64,000 bases of DNA from contig NW_020167524.1 in the NCBI RefSeq assembly GCF_001641265.1, positions 806,001 through 870,000 of the forward strand, given 5' to 3'. The notes beneath the pieces are model-generated. The model made no database searches. It was not told where the DNA came from and saw nothing but the letters and a program-made list of their open reading frames with translations. This document shows positions 42,808 to 51,809 of the stretch, piece after piece. Source of the stretch: Pseudogymnoascus destructans (taxonomy: Eukaryota > Ascomycota > Leotiomycetes > Thelebolales > Thelebolaceae). The position numbers were made by a program, and so were the translations under genes. Each line of letters opens with the position of its first letter. Position 1 is the stretch's first letter.

Positions 42808-43117
42808 GTTCTGGCAACCTTCTGGTAACCTGGTACCTAAAGGCAAAGGTTATAGTGTGGAATAGGATATCAACGACATGGGAATGGAGTTATTGAGTTA
42901 TGGCGTTTTACGATATCGATATCAATGTGAAGTCACGATCACACCCCCTTTTCAATGACTAATCAAACACGTGATATAACTGGGTTGCCAAGACCTATAC
43001 TAGGTACCCGGCAAGTGAGTAATCCTCATTCAACAATACTCGGGATATGAGTGAGTAACTCAGCTGGGTGAGTAGAAATTCTACTACTCGACTCATGAGT
43101 ACCCAGTGCGCAGCCTA

Positions 43118-43490
43118 GGGGTAGTGATTCGAAGTGTGTTGGATGGGGGTTGTTGCACGCTGTTGGAAAATGGTTGGAACTTACGTCCATTAATTTGAGA
43201 TGCTGCAGTTGGACGATGGTTGAAACTCACAGGAGTAGTGATTGGATAGGGGTTGTTGCACGCTGTTGGAAAATGGTTGGAACTTACGTCCACTAATTTG
43301 AGATGCTGCAGTTGGACGATGGTTGAAACTCACAGGAGTAGTGATTGGATAGGGGTTGTTGCACGCTGTTGGAAAATGGTTGGCATATGAGAAGGGTTAG
43401 AAGGTTGGCAAATGGTTGGAACTCACAGGGGTAGTGATTCAAAGTGTGTTGGATGGGGGTTGTTGCACGCTGTTGGAAAATGGTTGACCT
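43118..43490. repeat. Minisatellite of about 100-bp units, right part
   Basis: Continuation of the array at 36813-37217 beyond the hAT element. At least three units with the shared TTGGATAGGGGTTGTTGCAC segment are present. Confidence 0.85.
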
Positions 43491-43995
43491 GGTTTGACAG
43501 ATTGGCTAAAAGTACGATGCGTACGTATCTGGATGGGGTCATCTGAGCCTGAATAGAAGCAAAGTAAAATGAAATGAAATAAACTGAAATTTCATTTTAT
43601 TTTGCATAATCTTTAAGAGATATAAAAAGGGGCTTGATTTCCTGTTAAATCTCTAACATTACACTCGAGCAACCAGACATTTTATCAGCAATTTGCAAAC
43701 CCGCCTGTTGTATACCTTTTCAAAAAACTATGTTAGTTCCTTGCTTACCATCTTGGGTTTTCCAAAGTAACTAATTAATTGATAGCGCAAAAATGTGTGT
43801 CGAAGTTTGGAACACATACGACCTTTGTTCTCATATTGTATTTGGTGGTTGGAATCACTGTTCTCAAAGGCTCGAAGACGCTTGCCCACTGCGAAGGCCA
43901 CATTACGAGCATAATGAGGGCGGCAAATGTGGAGACTGTACATACGGAACTCCGACGTCACAGTGACAAGTGACGAGTGTGGGGTTTACTAGTGT
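43491..43995. other. Spacer without a recognised gene
   Basis: About 500 bp, AT-rich, with short unsupported ORFs. Confidence 0.4.
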
Positions 43996-44000
43996 TTTTG

Positions 44001-44368
44001 TGTTGGGGGAAACGGACAATCCCATGGGATACGGTAGTCTTTCGCGCCCAAAATGGCACTTTTCTCCGTGGGACTATCTAGTTCCCCAGCCGGTCAGAGT
44101 ACTGAGCTGAGGTTTCAGCTCAGTGTATCACTTCGGTTTGGGGTGTAGGGACCCAAACCTTCGGGGTTTTGGGGGTTTCTCCCAGGCCTACAAATAGCGT
44201 ACGTAGACCCGTAGTTTAGTGAGCAATTCAATTGATTATATTATCCTATATACGGTATTCTACTGTTGAAGCCTCTGTTCTGCTGCCCGTAAGAGATTAA
44301 TTACGGTGACCGGAGATTATCACACGATTCTGTGTGTGATTCTCCGTACTCCGCAATTACCTCCAATA
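44001..44368. repeat. Solo LTR
   Basis: 368 bp from TGTTGGGGG to CCTCCAATA (expected end CCAACA, one base changed), flanked by a perfect 5-bp duplication TTTTG (43996-44000 and 44369-44373). It contains a TATA-like ACAAATAG and a near-palindrome around CACACGATTCTGTGTG. No internal retrotransposon sequence is next to it. Confidence 0.8.
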
Positions 44369-44500
44369 TTTTGGAGGGGGGGTGAAGGTCACGTGCATGG
44401 ATGGACCGTGCATATAGTTCCAATATCTGAAGGACAATAAGTCATCGCATGAAATAAGTTCTCTTGCACTTTATACCTTCAACAATTCAAGGATAGAACC

Positions 44501-44758
44501 ATGGCTATCCGTATTTTTGTTGTTTGCAAATCCCACGAGATGCCTGGTCCGGCTAAGGACAAGAATAAGTTAATGGCAAACGCAGCCTGTCAAGAAGTTT
44601 TGAATCGAGACTATGATGAATCCAAAGGAGATCGTCTATTGTGTGAAGGGACATATTTCTCGTTTAATCAAACGTGTTTCCTTGTAATCGATAACGGTCC
44701 TGTGGATGCCACAACCTATGATATCCGGATGTTCAAATGGAGAGGACAGGAGCTGTAA
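44501..44758 (+). CDS. Small uncharacterised protein
   Basis: 85 residues, with an ordered hydrophobic pattern (IRIFVVCKSHEMPG, CFLVIDNG). The upstream context AACC precedes the ATG. Beyond its stop, coding-like sequence continues in pieces (PKIPPYALKQFRDKY near 44825; YTDEQFRDRFG near 44955), so it may be the first exon of a longer broken gene. I do not recognise the family. Confidence 0.35.
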   Translation: MAIRIFVVCKSHEMPGPAKDKNKLMANAACQEVLNRDYDESKGDRLLCEGTYFSFNQTCFLVIDNGPVDATTYDIRMFKWRGQEL

Positions 44759-44759
44759 C

Positions 44760-46019
44760 TATCATTCAATACACCCTATCTGCTCGTAACTTGCTGACAT
44801 AGATAACAGAGTCTCTGTGCCCAAAATCCCCCCATATGCTCTCAAACAGTTTCGCGACAAGTACCAATTTAATCCAGCCGACAGACCTAAACGCGTGTGT
44901 TCCCATACCTTTATAATTTGGATGTCTTCGTACTGATAATCCACAGCCGGTGTACACGGACGAGCAATTTAGGGACAGATTTGGCACTGATGAACACCGA
45001 AAGCTCGTGGAAGCCATAGAGGAGAAGAAAAAAATTGCTCGAGAATATAGCGCTAGCACTTAGCAGTGATATCCCATTGGGTGAGACCTTAATCTGCTGT
45101 TTCATTGTGCATAAAGGGGGTTAGGCACAGAGGCGATAGAGATAGAGCTCTCCAAAGCCGGACTGTACCTACTTCGGGCCTTTCATACGACATGCTCTGT
45201 ATGGTGGATAGGGTGGTGAACAATGTAGTATTCAAATGGTTGACCTTGGATGCAATCTAGAGAAAATACTACTTGTAGAGCATAGCCAATATCCAAATTG
45301 CTGGACGCGTTAGGTGACCCATCGAGTCAGTGTAAACCACAATTATGGTTTAAATTGAGTCAATGTTTGTGCGTACACCATGTACTATGGCCATCAGCTC
45401 CCAATTCTCTCTGGCAGCAGCAAGCGTGGAATGACCAGCAGAGCTGCGAGTATTTCATACTCGTGCCACTCGCTCCTCAACAAAGACGCCTTGAGTTAGG
45501 AACGAAATCCTGACCGGTTTGCTCAGGTACCGACGCAGCATTGTGGATAAGCGGCGATTAGGTGTGTCCGCGTCGTGGTAGACAACCCCCATTTCCTCAT
45601 CCCGCTCTACAGTATTCTCATCATAATTGCCCTCATCGACTCTCGTAAAGTGTTGGCGACACTAAAGCTTGGCATTGTATGGCGATAAAGGTGTTGTCTA
45701 TTCATACCTCCTGGTTCCACAAGACCGCCGTAGGTAAACCTATGCCGCAAGTTGCCGTGCAACTGAGGTCAGGTTCCAGAGATGCTCATAATTATAGATT
45801 GGTTGGACATAGGGCGCTTGTTCACCATGCAGATAACCTCAGCTTCCAAACTAATCCTTATTCAGCATAGCGCCCGCGCTTAGTTCCCGTCGTTTTCCAC
45901 CCCCTCCACTAACACCCGTCGCCTCCTACCCTGCACCTGAGTCTTTTTTCCCATCTTCGGCCGTTTGAAACCCCGCTGCAATATAAGTTCACGTCTTGAC
46001 CCTCGTCCTTCCAGTCGAT
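44760..46019. other. Region with decayed coding traces
   Basis: About 1.26 kb. Short traces near 44820-45063 may belong to the ORF at 44501. From 45100 to 45900 there is sequence resembling an eroded retroelement, but no frame is open enough to name. Confidence 0.35.
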
Positions 46020-47910
46020 ATGGCCCCTCGTGAAGCAAAGCCAAACGTCCAAAAGGTTGGGCAGCAACCCTCGGCGCCAAAAGGCCGTGGCAAGTCATCT
46101 TTCGTCGTTGTAACGTACTCCAACTGATCATTGATAGGAAAGAGACCTCAAGGTATCGAGAAAGGACGACCACATCGCAAGAGTGCGCGCCTAAAAAATC
46201 CAGAACGCCGCCAGGAACGAGCCATAACTGGGGACACAAATACGCATCAAGCTCTATTTCCAAGAGTGAAAGAGGTATGCCCTTTTCTCCTACAACTTCT
46301 GCACAGCTAACTCAAGGTCCCCACAGAACCCTTCAGAACCTCTAAAAGCTGAGAATCGAAAACGAAGACGACCGCAAGAATCCGAAAGTCCACTAAGTGG
46401 CGCATTACCCAATTCTCTTCGAAAACGACCGCGAACATCTGATGCAAGCTCGGTTATCGGGGATAAATCTATCAAGCCGTCCCCAAAGCGAACGCGAACG
46501 TCACCCCGGCAACTTGCTATTGAGGATATATCTGGCAAGGCTACGGCGAGCGGAGTTAACGTGAAGGAAACCAACCCCATTGAATTCTGGACGAGAAAAC
46601 AACGGTGGCCGAAGGAACTTTTTCAACACGACGGTCAGACAAGGGAAGATCTCGAGGAAGACAGCTGGTACGAGAAGTATTGGGTGCCAGAGATGAACCG
46701 TCTACTTGCCAGGAAGAAATCATCATCCTCTCTTCGCAGGAAGCAATCAAATGCCAGCTCTGTCACGGCCAGCTCTGCTACGCCGAGCGATCAAAAAGCC
46801 CGAGAGGTCAAAAGCGCTCCTTATCAAGATGGGCGTTATCAAACTATTCTTGCCAGTCAAGGCAGCTTCATGAGCAAATCAGAACTGGGCAGCACAAATG
46901 CTAGCAAAAGCCTCTGTCGAACTCTACTTGAGAATGAGCAGACGGTTCCTCAAGAGTCATTGTTTCGTGATGACCTATTTGAAAAAGCCTGCGAAAAAAT
47001 ACAAAATAAAAACGAGGCTAGAGTCGTTCAAGATATTGCTCGACTAATCGTACCTTCTGCGGAAACTCTTGCAACACTCGGATCGAAACACCTCGAGAGT
47101 TTAGTCGAAAGTGTCAACAAAAGCTGGAATAATTCCATACCTATCACCCAGACTCGTCCGCAACCCGACTATGCTGTTGGATTTGGGCGAGAGGCATTCA
47201 CAGAAGATCAAATCAAAAGACTGGAACCTTTTGTTGGCGAGCTTACAGACACCTCTTACTTCATGGCCACATACTTCATGTACTTCCCGTTCCTGACATG
47301 CGAGGTCAAATGCGGCGGTGCCGCTCTCGACGTTGCAGATCGACAGAATGCTCATAGCATGACGATGGCAGTGAGGGGTATAGTCGAACTTTTTAGACTA
47401 GTGAAGCGCGAAGAGGAGCTCCACCGGGAAATTCTCGCCTTCTCACTCTCCCATGACCATCGCACGGTGAGAATCTACGGCCACTATCCTATAATAAGCG
47501 GAGACAAGACAACCTTCTACCGTCACCCAATCCATACGTTCGACTTTACATAGCTAGATGGCAAAGAGAAATGGACTGCATACAGGTTCACTAAAAATGT
47601 CTACGATATATGGATGCCGACTCACCTCAAAAGAATCTGCTCGGTTATTGATGAGTTACCGCCCGATGTAGATTTTGAGGTTTCGCAGCAATCCGACCTA
47701 GGGGGATCTGGACTTTCACAGGGGTTGCAAAGCCACCATCTCTCTCGCGAATCCAGTTATGGTGCTGCATCTCTACAAGAGGAAGCTGAAAGCCAGCCAA
47801 GCCGTACTCCATCACGAGATATCACTCCAGACACGTCCCTGTCTCAAGGGATCGAGAGAGCCTTCAAAAAGCCTAAGAAAAGAGGTCGGGCAGTAGAGTT
47901 ACATCAGTAA
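46020..47910 (+). pseudogene. DUF7924-like fungal protein with an in-frame TAG
   Basis: Exons I infer are 46020-46090, 46138-46274 and 46327-47910; the first intron would be of GC-AG type (GCAAGT...GATAG). The N-terminal third is basic with AT-hook-like and RKRPR stretches. The conserved core (about 47155-47640) contains QPDYAVGF, SYFMATYFMYFPF, LTCEVKCGGAALDVADRQNAHS, HDHRTVRIYGHYP and FYRHPIH. The D...ExK pattern (PDYAV, EVK) looks like a PD-(D/E)XK nuclease core, which is my inference. A TAG at 47551-47553 interrupts FDFT/LDGKEKW although the frame after it is conserved for another 118 codons. This family is expanded in many ascomycete genomes; this copy is probably broken. Confidence 0.65.
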
Positions 47911-48212
47911 TGCCGCTATCCCATTGAGGACATGAAGATGCATTATTGGGCTGATTCACAAGCAACGTCTTATATCACATGCCCCAACGCGTTCAAGAAG
48001 TTTCAGGGACAGGGTATGGGGGAAGTTTTGCGACACAATGATATCATAATAGCAATTGTTTCTGAATGACGTCCAGTTTTAACCTGAAACCAATTTGTAC
48101 CTAATGTGCTTCCATACTCACTTCCGGGAGAATTCCTCAAGAGCGTCGATGGGAACGTTACTGTTAACTCCATCCATGGCAAAGTACAAGCCCGTAAAAA
48201 TAATAAATACTC
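47911..48212. other. Spacer
   Basis: About 300 bp between two convergent genes; nothing recognised. Confidence 0.4.
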
Positions 48213-48956
48213 TTATTCGTCATCAGATTCAGAGTCTCTGTCCTTCAAATCGTTGCAATAACGTACTTGAAGCGATCCGATGCTCCTGTCTGAAAAAGCA
48301 CGGATGAAAGCCCGATGTATCTCTTTCCACGGCAAGCCCTTCTTCTTGAGGCGCATCAGCAAATTATCTTCTTGCGCTGTATATTGGAGACGTCCACGCT
48401 TTCTCTGCTTCTGTAGAGCGGGACTTGACCTCTTTGCATGAGATGCGCAAACCCGTGGGTGAGCTGATTTTCCAGCTAATTTCTCGCTAGACGTGAAATT
48501 TGGTGTGTAGAGACCGATTGATGGTCTGAACGAATCTGGAAGATCTAGCAGCCTGAACTCTAGGTTGTAAGTCGTCTCTCGTCCAATCTTTGAGACCGGT
48601 GTAGGGCTCCATTTCCCGTTCCAACTCCTCCAGGTACGCAACGAATTTGCGGATACTCTGTCCCTTGCGCTGGTAGGCGCCGTTGTACTTGAGGGCTGCA
48701 ATACGTTGCCGGTTGGCTGGGGGTAGGCGCTGTAGTCTTCACCGTGCGACTGTCGGAATATTTGGAGGGCTTCTTCCATAGTGTTGAAGTAGGCCTTCTC
48801 CTCGTCTATTCGTCTCCGGAGGCTAGCCAGCTTCGAGGCCATATCCTCTCTCGGGTGGTTGTCGGCTTCGTGAGCTACAGGCTCCGGAGCTGGTTCTGTT
48901 AAGGGTGTTGCTCCTCCGGAGGTTGCCCGGGTAGTCCTCTTTTCCTGGCTTGCCAT
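48213..48956 (-). pseudogene. Chimeric ORF: retrotransposon Gag start fused to a SANT/Myb domain
   Basis: 247 residues. The first 95 residues (Ala/Glu-rich, a coiled coil LRRRIDEEKAYFNTMEEAL) follow directly on an LTR and leader and look like the start of a retrotransposon Gag. Around residue 105 the better Gag-like frame (YLEELEREMEPYTGL) is a different one, so a frameshift has occurred. The last 60 residues form a SANT/Myb domain (YTAQEDNLLMRLKKKG, WKEIHRAF, LQVRYCNDLKDRD) like that at 24624-24866. It is probably a product of truncation and fusion, not a working gene. Confidence 0.5.
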
Positions 48957-48996
48957 CCTGATCTGGTAGGCTGAATATGGGTTGAGTCAATAGAAT

Positions 48997-49237
48997 TGTA
49001 AGGCGTAGGTCCCAGGGTCACACGGGAGTTCAGGGAACCAGATCAGTAGGCAGGAAAGGGGTTATATAGCGTAACAATAGGTCTACGTAGATACAGCGAC
49101 TATTGACTGGAGTCCTCGATTGAGGCTCCAGCCGCCTTTATTCAGGAAACCCAGAAGCCCTACTACCCGTGCTGGGTGCTCCACTGTAGGGTTCCCTTCG
49201 GCGTGGCACCTCACATGCCCTCACGTTCCTTATAACA
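48997..49237 (-). repeat. LTR of a truncated retrotransposon
   Basis: 241 bp with TG...CA ends on either strand (TGTAAGGCG at left, TTATAACA at right). It lies upstream of the Gag-like ORF at 48956, so it is the 5' LTR of a minus-strand element whose remainder is lost. Flanking 5-mers differ, as expected when only one LTR is present. Confidence 0.65.
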
Positions 49238-49469
49238 TCCACCACTGGCGACATTGAACCTTGTGCTGAGCCCCTGCACCACACAAATTCCAAGATAGAC
49301 CTATATCCCTAGCACCTTGACCCAAACAGCTCTTGAACTCGCAGCATCTGGTGCAGATTTCTCTTTCAACGGTGAGCATGACTATGAATATAAGCCTGAT
49401 ATTGGCAACGATAAAGAAGATGTTGTAGACACAGTGAATGTTTCTAGTGATCAACCAGTTCCACTTCGA

Positions 49470-50010
49470 TCGGATTCCTAATCAAATTTCTGGTGAAGCG
49501 GCTCCGAAAGGCATTCCTCAATCAGGTGGTCTCCTTCTTCCTAGAAAGTGCAGCATGAGTTGGAGCCTGACCTCTCCCACAGCCAATGACCCCTCCTACA
49601 TTAGCAGGAAATTCGTTGCATCCTTAACCAGCTGAAATGTGTAGTATGAGTCGGAGCCTAGCTTCTCCCGCAGCTGCTGCCAATGACACCCCTCCACCCA
49701 CCCCCTTCAGCTCGTCATTACAGCCCTTCTCCAGCTGAACTAGACAGTTCGAGCTGAAACCTGACCTCTCCTACTGCCAATGACCCTCTTTTTCTCAGCA
49801 GGATGTTCGTTGCATCCTTGACCAGGTCGTCATTGCGGCCCCTCTCCCACTTATTAAACCTTCCCAGGTCAGCAGGACATTCGTTGCTCGTTACATCCTT
49901 GACCAGCTCATTGTTGGGACCCCTCTCTATCTGAACCGTGCAGGATGATTCGGAGCCTGACCTCTCCTCCAGCCAATCTCCAGCCAATGAGCCTCCCCCT
50001 GACGAGCTGG
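49470..50010. repeat. Degenerate minisatellite of roughly 110-bp units
   Basis: Repeated segments GAGCCTGACCTCTCC, AGCCAATGACCC and TTCGTTGCATCCTTGACCAG recur four to five times with divergence. One unit with its flank occurs inverted at 24431-24600. Confidence 0.8.
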
Positions 50011-50736
50011 TCAAGTATGCGATGAATGTATTGCTAAGTACATACTACCACATGACATATCTCTACCAACTAGAGGCCTAGGAGCATGAACGATAGCTCT
50101 AAAAGCTCCTACGAACCTCTATGATTCATTACATGTCATCGCTCTTTAGTTACCCACAAGATTGGTTAAGTTATGACATAATTTGTCTATGACATAATTT
50201 GTCTATGACATAATTTGTCTATAGGGGTACTCTGACCTTGGACCTCCTTTTACTTCCTATAGGCTACGAACCTAAGAGATGGTTCTATGGGATTCTCTTA
50301 TGTCGACTACAGTTACCAAGCCTGGTAAGTCATGGAAAGTCTTGGAAAATGAGAGAACTACATTCCTTTAGCATAAATAGGATTGCCCTTTCCTTAAGAA
50401 AGGACAAGCAGACAATACAGTAAATCGACTATCACATACTTCCACGTCTTTTCCAAGCTTCCAAGCATTGATCTTGTTACTCCTTGTTTCTGAAAAGTCA
50501 GTGAGGTGTTAACCTCTGACTTACCCCTGAGTTCCCAGACTCAACATCTGTTGCAACTTGTCTGAACCACTTCACTACATCACACACCTGATTGCTGCGT
50601 TGTGGAATAGTCTAAGCTACGACCCTTTGGCTCTGTTTTCTAAGACAGTGTGTTGTCTTAGTAAATTCATCCCTTCCTTGGGTGGCTAGATTCTCACATC
50701 TGGTGCACCCACCATTACAATCCTGCTCTAAGATGC
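50011..50736. other. Spacer with a short tandem repeat
   Basis: No gene recognised. At 50172-50219 the 16-bp unit TATGACATAATTTGTC occurs three times in a row. Confidence 0.6.
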
Positions 50737-51600
50737 CGTATTTTGCAACCACGTTCTGTACAAGAGAAAACCACTCTTGAATTATCTTAGGATCTTCACA
50801 TTTTGCTCATTTATAATCGTACTTCCGACTGAACTTTGATTTAATTTCCGTACGACGCTTAATAAAGGTAGTAGTCCAGTTCTTCCCAACAGGGCTCTCG
50901 CCTCGTTCAGAGAGTAGAAGGTCGGCCATTTCTTGCACAGCTTGCGGTCGGGTGTAACACTGACTTCTAAACGATAGAAGACACAGAGGTTTCTTGCGTA
51001 AGGTTGACTTGACAGAGGAGGCAGGGGATTAGACACAAAGGCTTTTCCAAGTAACACGTTACAGTATTGTAAAGAATACTATATTGAGTTGAGCACAAAG
51101 CTCCTATCTAAGGAAATACTATCTACTTATATAGTGGCGTCGTGCCTCATGGGTAATCTGGATAGTTGGCGGATAGCTAGATATTCAGGATAGTTCGTGG
51201 ATAGCTCAACTATCCAATATCCACTAGTTTCTGCAACTATCCATTAGCCCCGTCACATGGCAGCCTACCCCGCTTCCCACTGTGACTCACACGTCACATT
51301 ACTAGGCCCTGGCCCTGGCCCTGTAACCATGACATCATGTTACTGTAGCCGTAACATCGGGGTGGAAATCCACGCGAATCTAGGTCGAGAATATATTGAA
51401 CAAGAGCTGACTCTTCATACGGAGTCAACTTACGTGAGTTAGGAGTAGAGCCGCATCGAGAAGTTATACCACGAATCCGGTCACGTAAGGTTGTACGGGG
51501 CACATCGTACGATACTGCAGCTGCTTGAACAGTTTGACAATTGCCTTGTTTATTGCTTGAATAGCTAATAGTATCCTGCCCTCTTGATTAGAGGATTGGG
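50737..51600 (-). pseudogene. pogo/Fot-type transposase fragment split by a solo LTR
   Basis: The minus strand from about 51600 encodes the helix-turn-helix N-terminus of a pogo-type transposase (AAAVSYDVPRTTLRDRI, YILDLDSRGFPPR). It breaks at 51357 and resumes after the LTR at 50947 (AVQEMADLLLSERG, TTTFIKRRTEIKSKFSRKY), then carries a TGA and stops matching near 50737 (QEWFSLVQNVVAKYGI). The catalytic part is missing. It is homologous to the N-terminal half of the transposase at 51908. Confidence 0.8.
50953..51356. repeat. Solo LTR related to the Ty3 element's LTR
   Basis: 404 bp, TGTAACACTG...CCGTAACA, flanked by a perfect 5-bp duplication TCGGG (50948-50952 and 51357-51361). The first 195 bp closely match the LTR at 6327-6715, then the sequence diverges (GGATAGTTGGCGGATAG region). 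It is inserted in a pogo transposase fragment. Confidence 0.9.
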
Positions 51601-51809
51601 CTTGTGTTGGTTGTGGCATTGTTGACTATAGTTAAGTTGACGCGTTTTGGTGTTTTGGTGGTGGCGACTCGCCCGGGATGGCGACTCGCATGTGAAATAC
51701 GTTATACAAAGGGGTAAGTAACTCTTTATGTTAATGTTAATATTATACATTATACTAACTATTTTATAGAGATGGCCAAATTCCAAGTCTATATAGACAA
51801 AGCATTATA

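Larger units (their letters stand above)
37531..42832. repeat. Paired GATTACCAGAA motifs in noncoding parts of the family A hAT element
   Basis: Tandem pairs spaced 11 bp occur in all three transposase introns (for example 38382-38404), the three accessory introns (41110-41170 has three units), H3 intron 1 (42383-42405) and the spacers after the transposase stop, between genes (near 40530 and 41800) and after the H3 stop (near 42812). H3 intron 2 lacks it. Most read GATTACCAGAA on the plus strand whatever the gene direction, so they are not simply splice signals. Confidence 0.88.
37218..43117 (-). mobile_element. hAT transposon, family A, apparently intact, carrying an H3-like gene
   Basis: 5900 bp with 13-bp terminal inverted repeats TAGGCTGCGCACT and a perfect 8-bp duplication GGGGTAGT (37210-37217, 43118-43125). 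Subterminal regions hold many GAGTA/TACTC motifs. It encodes a four-exon transposase (minus, 40510-37555), a four-exon accessory protein (minus, 41780-40630) and a three-exon histone H3-like protein (plus, 42175-42807). All three reading frames are open after splicing, so this copy may be autonomous. It is the reference for the deleted copy at 1660-5924. Confidence 0.96.

Noticed and set aside
45300..45870. Plus-strand ORFs that might be a retroelement RNase H
   Set aside because: Fragments are too short and lack the catalytic motifs; left as unassigned decayed sequence.
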